A program made the translations under genes and the position numbers. The notes under the pieces were generated by a model, which did not search any database, was not told where the DNA came from, and saw only the letters and a list, made by a program, of their open reading frames with translations. From Elusimicrobiota bacterium (GTDB lineage: Bacteria; Elusimicrobiota; Elusimicrobia; Elusimicrobiales; UBA9959), in contig JAKLEK010000026.1 in the NCBI GenBank assembly GCA_022703115.1, positions 1 to 10,919 on the forward strand: DNA of 10,919 nt. The letters are read 5' to 3'. Within the stretch, counting starts at the first letter, position 1; every line of letters starts with the position of its first letter. Positions 1 through 7,384 of the stretch are shown in pieces.

Positions 1-1656
1 CTAAAACTGGAGCGCCTGCTGGAAACCTACTACGCCTTCGCTCCCAAAGGCCTCCGGCAGTTCCTCTCCGCGGTGCCGGTCTGGGCCAAAGAGAAGATGT
101 TCCTCAAGAAAACCATCTTCGAGGCCCTCGCCGGCATAGACCCGGGAGCGCCGAAGCCCAGGCTCCTTTTCACCGAGCACCACCTCGCGCACGCCGCCAG
201 CGCTTTCTACCCGTCCCCGTACGAAGAGGCGGCCGTACTTACCATAGACGGGGTCGGGGAATGGGCCACCGCCTCCATCTGCCGCGGCAGCGGGAACAGG
301 CTGAAGATACTGAAGGAACTGCGTTTCCCGCATTCGCTGGGCCTGCTCTACTCCGCCTTCACCTACTATACGGGGTTCAAGGTGAACTCCGGAGAGTACA
401 AGCTGATGGGACTGGCCCCGTACGGGGACCCGGATTCCGACAGGGTGAAGAAATTCAGGGAACTTATCTCCACCCGCCTGGTGAATATAAAGGAAGACGG
501 CTCCCTGTGGCTCAACCAGGAGTATTTCGACTACGCCGCCGGGCTCCGCATGACTGACGACCGTAAATTCACCGAGCTTTTCGGCCTTCCGCCCAGGGCG
601 CCGGAAACGGATCCAGAGCAGCCGTACTGCGACATGGCCCTGGCGATACAGCAGGTCACCGAAGAAGCCGTTCTCAAGATGGCGTCGCACGCCCGGGAAC
701 TGACCGGCGCGAAGCGCCTCTGCCTGGCGGGCGGAGTGGCGCTCAACTGCGTCGCCAACGGAAAGCTGCTGACTTCGGGCCTGTTCGAGGATATCTGGAT
801 ACAGCCGGCGGCCGGCGACGCCGGCGGGGCGCTCGGCGCCGCGCTGGCGGCGGAGCACCTGTACTTTTCCGGCGGACGGCGTCCCGCGGCGGCCTCGCCC
901 CGGACGGACCGGATGCGCGGCTCCTATCTGGGCCCCGAATACTCGGACGCCGAGATCGAATCGGCGCTGAGACCGTTCGGAGCGGTATGGGAAAAGCTGG
1001 AGGACGCGGAACTGTTCGAACGCGCCGCGTCGCTTATCGCGGAGGGGAAGGTCGTGGGCTGGTTCCAGGGGCGAATGGAGTGGGGACCGAGGGCCCTGGG
1101 CAACAGGAGCATCCTCGGGGACGCCCGCAACCCGGACATGCAGAAAAAGCTGAATCTCAAGATAAAGTACAGGGAGGGGTTCAGGCCGTTCGCTCCTTCC
1201 GCGCTCATAGAAGATTCCGGCGCTTTCTTCGAGAACGGTATTTCGTCCCCGTACATGCTCCTGATAGATTACGTCAGGACCGGCCGGCGTCGCCCCCTGC
1301 CGGAAGGATACCACTCGAGACCTCTCAAGGAAAAACTTTATTTCCAGCGTTCCGACATCCCGGCGGTGACCCACCTGGATTATTCCGCCCGTCTCCAGAC
1401 GGTCCATAAGGACACGAACCCGCGCTATCACGCTCTGATATCCGCTTTCAAAAAATTGACGGGTTACGGGCTCATAGTGAACACCAGCTTCAACGTGCGC
1501 GGCGAACCGATAGTCATGTCCCCCGCGGACGCCTATCGCTGTTTCATGGGAACGGAAATGGACTGCCTGGCGGCCGGGAATCTCCTCATGTACAAGGAGA
1601 AACAACCGGCTTCCGCCCGGGAAAAGGACTGGAGCGGCCGACACGGACTGGATTGA
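1..1656 (+). CDS. Carbamoyltransferase, NodU/CmcH/SxtI type (5' partial)
   Basis: Family role: O-carbamoyltransferases of this type use carbamoyl phosphate and ATP to make a carbamoyl-adenylate, then pass the carbamoyl group to a hydroxyl of a sugar or secondary metabolite. The reading frame is open from base 1, so the gene starts outside the window; compared with relatives I estimate about 70 residues are missing, and 551 are visible. Numbering from base 1, the fragment shows the metal-binding HHLAH motif (residues 60-64), an LTIDGVGEW strand, EYKLMGLAPYG, the glycine-rich LCLAGGVALNC segment (240-250), IQPAAGDAGGALG, then GWFQGRMEWGPRALGNRS (353-370), FRPFAPS and NTSFNVRGEPI (494-504). These cover the Kae1-like N-terminal part and the YrdC-like C-terminal part. 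The GTG at 73 is not the start, because family-typical sequence continues upstream of it. The natural substrate cannot be read from the sequence. The next two genes are typical partners. Confidence 0.95.
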   Translation, partial: LKLERLLETYYAFAPKGLRQFLSAVPVWAKEKMFLKKTIFEALAGIDPGAPKPRLLFTEHHLAHAASAFYPSPYEEAAVLTIDGVGEWATASICRGSGNRLKILKELRFPHSLGLLYSAFTYYTGFKVNSGEYKLMGLAPYGDPDSDRVKKFRELISTRLVNIKEDGSLWLNQEYFDYAAGLRMTDDRKFTELFGLPPRAPETDPEQPYCDMALAIQQVTEEAVLKMASHARELTGAKRLCLAGGVALNCVANGKLLTSGLFEDIWIQPAAGDAGGALGAALAAEHLYFSGGRRPAAASPRTDRMRGSYLGPEYSDAEIESALRPFGAVWEKLEDAELFERAASLIAEGKVVGWFQGRMEWGPRALGNRSILGDARNPDMQKKLNLKIKYREGFRPFAPSALIEDSGAFFENGISSPYMLLIDYVRTGRRRPLPEGYHSRPLKEKLYFQRSDIPAVTHLDYSARLQTVHKDTNPRYHALISAFKKLTGYGLIVNTSFNVRGEPIVMSPADAYRCFMGTEMDCLAAGNLLMYKEKQPASAREKDWSGRHGLD

Positions 1657-1662
1657 TCCAGA

Positions 1663-1695
1663 CCGCCGGCCCGCTTTTAAAAAGGCGGCCGGCGG
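1663..1695 (+). terminator. GC-rich hairpin after the carbamoyltransferase gene, possible terminator
   Basis: CCGCCGGCC (1663-1671) pairs perfectly with GGCCGGCGG (1687-1695), enclosing a CTTTTAAAAAG segment that can itself partly pair. It begins seven bases after the stop codon at 1654-1656, where a terminator would be expected. Only three T residues follow (1699-1701), so it is not a classical intrinsic terminator. It could instead attenuate transcription or stabilise the 3' end. Confidence 0.45.
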
Positions 1696-1736
1696 CGGTT
1701 TGCCGCGCCAAAGACTCCCAACAATGCCCTTAAACT

Positions 1737-1745
1737 TGCTAGAAT
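1737..1745 (+). promoter_or_regulatory. Extended -10 promoter-like element upstream of the DUF5989 gene
   Basis: TGCTAGAAT (TGn at 1737-1739, TAGAAT at 1740-1745) is one base off a consensus extended -10 element. No convincing -35 is present 16-18 bases upstream, which extended -10 promoters can tolerate. A start near 1752 would leave a leader of about 25 bases containing the GGAAGGAG ribosome binding site at 1761-1768. It would drive the DUF5989 gene, the SxtJ-like gene and perhaps the carboxyltransferase gene. Support is pattern only. Confidence 0.4.
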
Positions 1746-1776
1746 AGTTCCTGCCGGCGCGGAAGGAGAACCCCGG

Positions 1777-1929
1777 ATGACCGAATTCCTCAAAGACATG
1801 TGGAAGTTCCTGAAAGAAAGGAAGAAATGGTGGCTTTTTCCCATCATATCGGTGCTGCTTCTGGTAGGCGCCCTGATAGTCTTTTCCAGCGGCTCCGCGG
1901 TGGCTCCTTTCATCTATACGATATTCTGA
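1777..1929 (+). CDS. Small membrane protein, DUF5989 type (SxtK-like)
   Basis: This is a 50-residue protein with a charged, Trp-rich N-terminal helix (residues 1-19, including KERKKWW), one hydrophobic membrane span (about 20-36), and the tail SSGSAVAPFIYTIF. That layout and tail match my memory of the DUF5989 family, which includes SxtK of saxitoxin clusters and often lies beside carbamoyltransferases. The start is well supported by GGAAGGAG at 1761-1768, eight bases before ATG. The stop TGA is at 1927-1929, and the SxtJ-like gene begins 16 bases later. Positive charges before the span suggest an N-in topology. The function is unknown; a plausible inference is a membrane anchor or regulator of the carbamoyltransferase. 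It is short enough to be missed by many gene callers. Confidence 0.88.
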   Translation: MTEFLKDMWKFLKERKKWWLFPIISVLLLVGALIVFSSGSAVAPFIYTIF

Positions 1930-1945
1930 CCGTGCGGGCAACGCC

Positions 1946-2338
1946 ATGGACCTTCAGAAAGGTAATAAAAACCAGCGCGCGAAAGACCTTGAGACACTGA
2001 TCGTACTGTCCCTCGCCCTTACCGTACTGGGACGCGCGTTCGGCGTCAGATACGCTGACGCCGCGGCCTTTCTGCTGCTGGCGGCCGCCCTGCTACTGCC
2101 GGAAACCGCCTCCCGCATAGCCGCTCTCTGGATGCGCTTCGGAGCTTTTCTGGGCCGCGTGAACAGCAGGATACTGCTGACCCTCATATTTTATCTAGTC
2201 CTGACACCTACGGCCTTCCTGTACCGCCTGTTCTCAAGCAAGGACCCTTTGGGTCTGCGAAAGGACCGGTCCGACGGGAGTTTATGGCATACCAGGGACC
2301 TGGAATACGGGAAAGAGGACCTGGAAAAAAGCTGGTAA
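1946..2338 (+). CDS. SxtJ-like membrane protein
   Basis: A 130-residue protein of unknown biochemical role. A basic N-terminus (MDLQKGNKNQRAKDLE) is followed by hydrophobic stretches at about residues 18-30, 36-53 and 69-90. The C-terminal tail is polar, with FSSKDPLGLRKD and then a W/D/E/K-rich end, and lies outside the membrane. The N-terminal motif, the LTPTAFLYRLF segment and the DPLG motif match the SxtJ family as I recall it. It follows the DUF5989 gene by 16 bases and has only a weak ribosome binding site, so its translation probably depends on the upstream gene. In saxitoxin-producing cyanobacteria sxtJ sits beside the carbamoyltransferase sxtI, but the family occurs far more widely. 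An accessory role in presenting substrate to the carbamoyltransferase at the membrane is inference. Confidence 0.85.
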   Translation: MDLQKGNKNQRAKDLETLIVLSLALTVLGRAFGVRYADAAAFLLLAAALLLPETASRIAALWMRFGAFLGRVNSRILLTLIFYLVLTPTAFLYRLFSSKDPLGLRKDRSDGSLWHTRDLEYGKEDLEKSW

Positions 2339-2363
2339 AGGCGGGGGGAGGAGAGGAAATACC

Positions 2364-3998
2364 ATGGCGGATTTAATGCAGAACCCTATAAGCGACCAGG
2401 CCGCGCAGACGGCGGGGACCAAGGGACATCCTAAAAGGGTCAGGATAGTCCCTGAATCCCTGAAGAAGTTCCGCGACATAACGTCCCAGGCGGAAGCGGG
2501 CGGACCTCCCGAGAAGGTGGAGGCCCAGAAGAAAAGGGGCAAGTTGACCGCGCGCGAGCGCATCGGCTATCTGGTGGACGAGGGCACGTTCCAGGAATTC
2601 GGCCTGCTGGTGGAATCGCGCTGCACCGATTTCGGCATAAAGGAAAAACACATCAAGGGCGACGGCATCGTGACCGGCTTCGGCCGGGTCAACGGCAGGC
2701 CGGTGGCGATCTTCTCCCAGGATTTCACCCAGTTGGGCGGGTCTCTCGGCCTGGCCCAGGCGAAGAAGATAGCCAATCTCATGGACATGGCCCTGGAGTC
2801 CAGAATGCCGGTCATAGGGATACTCGACTCCGGCGGCGCCCGCATCCAGGAGGGCGTCGACAGCCTGGACGGCTACGGCGAGATCTTCTACCGCAACACC
2901 AAGTCCTCCGGCATAATACCCCAGATCTCCGTAATAGTCGGCCCCTGCGCCGGCGGCGCCGTATATTCTCCGGCCCTTACCGACTTCGTTTTCATGGTCA
3001 AAGGCATCAGCCATATGTTCGTGACCGGACCGGAAGTGGTGAAAGCCGCCACCGGCGAGGAGGTGGACTTCGACACCCTCGGCGGGTCAATGACCCACGC
3101 CTCCAAATCCGGCGTATGCCATTTCGTCGCCAACTCCGAACCGGACTGCTTCAGGCAGCTTAAGGAACTGCTCAGCTTCCTGCCCCAGAGCCGGTACGAA
3201 GCTCCGCCGGAGCACTCGACCAAGGACCCGGCGGACCGCAAGATCCCGCTGCTGGAGGACCTGTGCGGAATGGACCCGCGCAAATCCTACCGCGTCCACC
3301 ACATAATCTGGTGGCTCTCGGACGACCACGCCTTCCTTGAGGTCCACCACGATTTCGCCAAGAACATTGTGGTCGGGTTCATGCGGCTGGGAGGACAGGT
3401 CGTCGGAGTGATAGCCAACAACCCGGCGCATATGGCCGGAGCCCTGGACATAAACGCCAGCGACAAAGCGGCCCGCTTCATAAGGTTCCTGAACAACTAC
3501 AATATCCCGATCCTGACCCTGGTGGACGTTCCCGGGTACTGGCCCGGAGTAGCGCAGGAGCACGGCGGGATCATACGCCACGGCGCCAAACTGCTGTACG
3601 CCTATTCCGAAGCCACGGTCCCCAAGGTTACCCTGGTCCTGAGAAAGGCCTACGGCGGCGCCTACATAGCGATGAGCTCCAAGTTCCTGCGGGGAGACCT
3701 CAATTTCTCGCTGCCTTCCGCGGAGATCGCCGTAATGGGGCCGCGCGGCGCGGTGGAGATACTCTTCTCCAGGCAGATAAAGGAAGCGAAAGAAGAGGAC
3801 AAAGAAGCCTTGAGGGCGAAGCTGGCCAAGGAATATTCCGACAAGTTCGCTTCTCCGTACCAGACGGCCTCCACCGGCTCGCTGGACGAGGTGATAGAGC
3901 CGGCCACCGCGAGGGCCCGGCTTATCGGCGCGTTCCGCTTCCTCTCCGGAAAACGCAGGCCGGGAGAGCACGAGCGCACCGGGAACATACCGTTATAG
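2364..3998 (+). CDS. Acyl-CoA carboxylase, carboxyltransferase (beta) subunit
   Basis: This subunit moves CO2 from carboxybiotin to an acyl-CoA such as propionyl- or acetyl-CoA, acting in the cytoplasm with a biotin carboxylase and a biotin carrier that are not in this window. It is 544 residues, slightly long for the family because of a polar N-terminal extension of about 30 residues. The N-terminal crotonase-fold half shows KLTARERI (60-67), LDSGGARIQEGVDSL (154-168) and VGPCAGGAVYSPALTDF (192-208), the oxyanion-forming Gly-Ala region. The C-terminal half shows AKNIVVGF (332-339), GGIIRHGAKLLYAY (401-414), RKAYGGAYIAMSSK (427-440) and a PSAEIAVMGPRGAVEI segment. The start is set by GGAGGAGAGG (2347-2356) before ATG. 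Residue 435 in GGAYxxM is Ile, where propionyl-CoA enzymes usually have Asp. Sodium-pumping decarboxylase alpha subunits belong to the same family and cannot be fully excluded, but no pump genes are adjacent. Confidence 0.93.
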   Translation: MADLMQNPISDQAAQTAGTKGHPKRVRIVPESLKKFRDITSQAEAGGPPEKVEAQKKRGKLTARERIGYLVDEGTFQEFGLLVESRCTDFGIKEKHIKGDGIVTGFGRVNGRPVAIFSQDFTQLGGSLGLAQAKKIANLMDMALESRMPVIGILDSGGARIQEGVDSLDGYGEIFYRNTKSSGIIPQISVIVGPCAGGAVYSPALTDFVFMVKGISHMFVTGPEVVKAATGEEVDFDTLGGSMTHASKSGVCHFVANSEPDCFRQLKELLSFLPQSRYEAPPEHSTKDPADRKIPLLEDLCGMDPRKSYRVHHIIWWLSDDHAFLEVHHDFAKNIVVGFMRLGGQVVGVIANNPAHMAGALDINASDKAARFIRFLNNYNIPILTLVDVPGYWPGVAQEHGGIIRHGAKLLYAYSEATVPKVTLVLRKAYGGAYIAMSSKFLRGDLNFSLPSAEIAVMGPRGAVEILFSRQIKEAKEEDKEALRAKLAKEYSDKFASPYQTASTGSLDEVIEPATARARLIGAFRFLSGKRRPGEHERTGNIPL

Positions 3999-4013
3999 GA
4001 CCGCGGACATAAA

Positions 4014-4034
4014 CCGGACCGATGCCCGGTCCGG
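4014..4034 (+). terminator. Hairpin after the carboxyltransferase gene, possible terminator
   Basis: CCGGACCG (4014-4021) and CGGTCCGG (4027-4034) form a perfect eight-base stem with a five-base loop, 15 bases after the carboxyltransferase stop codon. No T-tract follows directly, so it is at best a weak or Rho-assisted terminator. It separates the carboxyltransferase gene from the complex I-like operon and lies upstream of the TATAAT box at 4070-4075. Confidence 0.45.
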
Positions 4035-4069
4035 ACATACTGGGAAAGAACAGGAGGCTGGGGTTTTAT

Positions 4070-4075
4070 TATAAT
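4070..4075 (+). promoter_or_regulatory. -10 box (TATAAT) for the complex I/hydrogenase-like operon
   Basis: A perfect TATAAT lies in an AT-rich island (TTTTATTATAATTA, 4064-4077) in otherwise GC-rich DNA, between a hairpin and the first antiporter gene. The -35 region is poor: at 17-base spacing it reads AGAACA (4047-4052). Transcription would start near 4082, only about four bases before the ATG at 4086. The AGGAGG at 4052-4057 is about 28 bases before that ATG, too far to act as its ribosome binding site, so the first message may be leaderless. Confidence 0.55.
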
Positions 4076-4085
4076 TACCCTACAT

Positions 4086-5519
4086 ATGGACCTTGCAACC
4101 ACATTGAAGATCTCGGTAGCCATGCCGGTTATAGGCTCTCTTCTGGTCCCCATAGCCGCAAAAGTCTCCGTCAAAGCCCGCAACGCCTACGCCGTCGCGC
4201 TCGGCCTCCTGACGTTCGCCGCCACGGCCTCGCTGCTCCCGGCCATGTACACCGGCTTTCCTGCGGCCTACACCATGAACTTCCCGCTGGGTTTCGATCT
4301 GATCCTCAGCGCCGATCTGCTCTCGGTCTTCATGGCGGCCGTCTCCTCGTTCGTGAGCTCGATCATCCTGATCTACTCGCTGGATTACATCTCCCACTAC
4401 GAGAACCAGACCGAATACTACGCCATGGTGACCCTCTTTCTGGGCGCCATGATGGGGCTGGTCTTCTCGGCCAATCTGCTCTGGATGTACGTCTTCTGGG
4501 AGATCACCGGCTTCGCCAGCTGGAGGCTGGTGGGCTTCTTCCGGTCCGACAGGGACGTGGCCAAGGCGAACAAGACCATCCTGGTCACCATGTTCGGCGC
4601 CCTCTGCATGCTTATCGGCTTCCTTATGGTATATTTCGAGCAGGGCACCATGGACATGAGGCTGCTTCGCGGAGAATCCATATCCACTCTCGCGGCCTGC
4701 CTGATACTGGTCGGCATTCTGGCCAAATCGGCCACCTTGCCCTTCTCGACCTGGCTCCCGGACGCCGGCGTCGCTCCCTCCACCGTGACCGCCCTGCTGC
4801 ACGCAGCCGTGCTGGTCAAGATCGGGGTCTACGCCTACGCCAGGATCTTCGGCGCGACCTTCGCGGTCTCGCCGGAGTTCTCCAACGGCGTGCTGCTTCT
4901 GGCCGGAGCCAGCGCCCTGGTCTCGGCCGGAGCCGCGCTGGTGGATAAGGATATCAAGCGGATCATCGCCTATTCGACCGTAAGCCAGCTGGCCTTCATC
5001 TTCCTCGGCCTGGCCTCCGGCAACAGGACGGCCTTCGCCGGCGCCATGCTCTACATACTGATGCACAGCATAGCCAAAGGCGGCCTGTTCCTCTGCGCCG
5101 GCATAATAGAACAGAACACCCATAACAAGGACATCACTAAAATGGGCGGGCTGATAAAGACTATGCCGGTCACCGCGGTCTCTTTCGCCCTGTGCTCGCT
5201 GTCCGTCATGGGCATACCGCCTTTCGGCGGATTCTTCAGCAAGTTCATGGTGTTCCAGGGCGCGGCCCAGAACGGCAGCCTGACGGTGATGCTCATGTTC
5301 CTGGCCGGCGCCGTGATGACCCTCCTCTACCTCACTCGCCTGTTCTATCTGGTCTTCCTCGGAGAGGAGAAAGCGGAGAACCCGAAAGAGGGTTCCGCCC
5401 TGATGGTGAACGGAGTTCTGGCTCTCGCGCTGATAGGACTGGTCCTAGGCGCCCTCGTATACTACCCGGCCTCTTACGTTGACATGCTCACCACTCAATT
5501 AGGAGTCAACCTCGAATGA
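4086..5519 (+). CDS. Antiporter-like proton-conducting membrane subunit, NuoM/MrpD-like
   Basis: A 477-residue, roughly 14-helix integral membrane protein of the ND2/ND4/ND5-Mrp antiporter family. Within complex I-like enzymes these subunits carry H+ or Na+ across the membrane, driven by redox chemistry in the peripheral arm. Visible family residues are Glu139 in the helix containing VFWEITGF, Lys214 in LAKSATLPF followed by TWLPDAGVAPSTVTALLHAA, His239 and Lys245, KRIIAYSTVSQ (291-301), His327 and Lys331 in MHSIAKGGLF, and Lys386 in GGFFSKF. All expected ion-path residues appear intact. It is the first gene of the operon; its stop overlaps the next start as ATGA. ATG 4086 is the first start codon in this open frame and gives a normal first helix, but no ribosome binding site stands at the usual distance. 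The choice of NuoM-like over other paralogues is based on length and motifs. Confidence 0.93.
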   Translation: MDLATTLKISVAMPVIGSLLVPIAAKVSVKARNAYAVALGLLTFAATASLLPAMYTGFPAAYTMNFPLGFDLILSADLLSVFMAAVSSFVSSIILIYSLDYISHYENQTEYYAMVTLFLGAMMGLVFSANLLWMYVFWEITGFASWRLVGFFRSDRDVAKANKTILVTMFGALCMLIGFLMVYFEQGTMDMRLLRGESISTLAACLILVGILAKSATLPFSTWLPDAGVAPSTVTALLHAAVLVKIGVYAYARIFGATFAVSPEFSNGVLLLAGASALVSAGAALVDKDIKRIIAYSTVSQLAFIFLGLASGNRTAFAGAMLYILMHSIAKGGLFLCAGIIEQNTHNKDITKMGGLIKTMPVTAVSFALCSLSVMGIPPFGGFFSKFMVFQGAAQNGSLTVMLMFLAGAVMTLLYLTRLFYLVFLGEEKAENPKEGSALMVNGVLALALIGLVLGALVYYPASYVDMLTTQLGVNLE

Positions 5520-7384
5520 ACCAAATACTGCTCCCCATAATCATTCCGCTCGCGGCCGCGGCCCTGGTCCTTCTGACGTCCGACAGGGCGCGCTATCTGA
5601 AGGAGCTGCTGGCAATAGCCGCTTCCGGCGCCGCGCTGGCCGCTTCTGTCCTGATAGCCGGGCAGGCCCTTTACGGGGCATCGCCGGAGTTCTCCTCCGC
5701 CTGGGCCGGTTACGGCATCTCCTTCTCGCTGAAGGCCGACAATCTGAGCTCTTTCCTGCTGCTTGGAACGGCCTTCTTCTCCTTTCTTGTGGCGATATAT
5801 TCCTTCAGTTTCGACAGGAAAGGGAACGCTAAATGGTTCTATTTCAACCTGCTGGTGACGCAGGCCTTCTCGGCCGGGGCGGCGCTGGCCGACAACCTTG
5901 TCGCGCTCCTTTTCTTCTGGGAGGGGCTGCTAGTTTTCCTGTACGTGTTCATAGCGCTCTCAGGCTCTGGGCAGGCTTCCAGGAACACGGCCAGGAAGGC
6001 TTTCCTGATAAGCGCCGTTACGGACCTCTGCCTGCTGGCCGGCGTCTGCATCACCGGCTACATAGCCGGGACGTTCAACATGAGCGCTATAGCCGCGGAC
6101 AAGTTGACCCTCGAAGGCTGGGCGGGACTGGGCTACCTGCTGATGCTCATAGGCGCGCTCTCCAAGGCCGGCGCCGTGCCCTTCCACACCTGGATACCCG
6201 ACGCCGCGACCGATTCGAACGCGCCTTTCATGGCGCTGGTCCCGGCCGCTGTGGACAAGCTGCTGGGGATCTACCTGCTGGCGCGCATCAGCGTCTATCT
6301 TTTCGCCCTCAACGGAGCGGCCCAGTTCGGCCTGATGGCGCTGGGCGCCCTGACGCTCCTGCTCGCCGTAATGATGGCCATGGTACAGAGCGATTACAAA
6401 CGGCTGCTCTCGTATCACGCCGTCAGCCAGACCGGCTACATGATACTCGGTATAGGGACGCTCAACCCCCTCGGCATAGCCGGCGGCCTGTTCCACATGA
6501 TAAACCACGCCGTCTACAAATCCTGCCTGTTCATGACCTCGGGCTCGGTGGAGAGGCAGACCGGCTCGACCGAACTTCCGAAGCTGGGGGGACTGGCCGG
6601 AGCCATGCCCGTGACCGCCGTCTGCTTCCTCATCGCCGCCGCGGCGATCTCCGGCATCGCGCCCCTGAACGGCTTCTTCTCCAAGGAGATGATCTACGCG
6701 GGGACCCTGAAAACCGGCTACACGGCGTTCTTCTTCGCGGCCGAACTGGGCTCCGTGCTTACGCTGGCTTCGTTCCTGAAGCTCGGCCACTCCGTCTTCT
6801 TCGGTAAACGCCCCGAATCCATGAAGGGGACCGGGGAGGCTCCGTTCTCCACGCTCCTGCCCATGCTCGTTCTGGCCGGGGTCTGCGTCGCGTTCGGCTT
6901 CGGCGCCAGGATCCCGGCCGATTTCCTGATCGCTCCCTCGCTGCAGGGCCTGGGCCTGGTCCATGAGGAAACGCTCTCCGGGTTCCACTTCAACGAGCTC
7001 TTCTGGGCCTCGGTCATAGTGATCCTGGTGGCGCTGGTCAACCACATGTTCGGCCTGGCCGCGGGCAAGGGTGTGCCAAGCAAGGCCTCCGACCACATAC
7101 ATTACGCACCCGGATTGAAGGAACTGTACGATCTGGCCGAACGGCGCGTATTCGACCCGTACGAGCAGATCATGAAACGCGTCCCCTCCGCGGCCGGAGT
7201 CCTCTACAGGATCGACCGGTTCTTCGACTACGTTACCGACGACGTTCCGTCCCGCGCGGCCGACGCCTTCTCCAGGGCGTCGCGGCGCTTCCACACCGGT
7301 TCGTACCCGCTTTACATGGCCCTGACGGCGGCGGGGTTCGCAGCCTACATACTCCTCACCGCTACTTACGGAGGGATAAAATGA
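5516..7384 (+). CDS. Antiporter-like membrane subunit, NuoL/HyfB-like with C-terminal extension
   Basis: At 622 residues this is the longest antiporter-like subunit, as NuoL is in complex I. The core holds Glu136 (FFWEGLLVF), Lys217 (ALSKAGAVPFHTWIPDA), Lys248 in PAAVDKLLGIYLLARI, Lys295 (DYKRLLSYHAVSQTGY), His327 and His331 in FHMINHAVYK, Lys335, and Lys390 (LNGFFSKEMIY). The DKLLGIYLLAR form of the second lysine motif is, as I recall, typical of group 4 hydrogenase and Ehr subunits rather than complex I NuoL. After a hydrophobic stretch at about 496-515, residues 520-598 are hydrophilic (HIHYAPGLKELYDLAERRVF, DPYEQIMK, RIDRFFDYVTDD), then a final hydrophobic helix closes the protein at 599-616. 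This may be a lateral tie across neighbouring subunits, as in NuoL. It overlaps both neighbours by ATGA junctions, with AGGAG at 5501-5505. Confidence 0.92.
   Translation: MNQILLPIIIPLAAAALVLLTSDRARYLKELLAIAASGAALAASVLIAGQALYGASPEFSSAWAGYGISFSLKADNLSSFLLLGTAFFSFLVAIYSFSFDRKGNAKWFYFNLLVTQAFSAGAALADNLVALLFFWEGLLVFLYVFIALSGSGQASRNTARKAFLISAVTDLCLLAGVCITGYIAGTFNMSAIAADKLTLEGWAGLGYLLMLIGALSKAGAVPFHTWIPDAATDSNAPFMALVPAAVDKLLGIYLLARISVYLFALNGAAQFGLMALGALTLLLAVMMAMVQSDYKRLLSYHAVSQTGYMILGIGTLNPLGIAGGLFHMINHAVYKSCLFMTSGSVERQTGSTELPKLGGLAGAMPVTAVCFLIAAAAISGIAPLNGFFSKEMIYAGTLKTGYTAFFFAAELGSVLTLASFLKLGHSVFFGKRPESMKGTGEAPFSTLLPMLVLAGVCVAFGFGARIPADFLIAPSLQGLGLVHEETLSGFHFNELFWASVIVILVALVNHMFGLAAGKGVPSKASDHIHYAPGLKELYDLAERRVFDPYEQIMKRVPSAAGVLYRIDRFFDYVTDDVPSRAADAFSRASRRFHTGSYPLYMALTAAGFAAYILLTATYGGIK

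Noticed and set aside
1..1947. A 648-codon open frame on the minus strand across the carbamoyltransferase and following genes.
   Set aside because: It is antisense to clearly conserved genes, its translation is Arg/Gly/Pro-rich and non-family-like, and such frames arise from GC-rich third positions.
1..2338. Saxitoxin biosynthesis cluster.
   Set aside because: Only the carbamoyltransferase and the two small membrane proteins are shared; no polyketide synthase, amidinotransferase or oxygenase genes are visible, and the trio occurs in many non-producers.
2364..3998. Methylmalonyl-CoA decarboxylase alpha subunit of a sodium pump.
   Set aside because: The protein family is the same, but no membrane decarboxylase subunit or biotin carrier gene is adjacent, so the more general carboxyltransferase name is safer.
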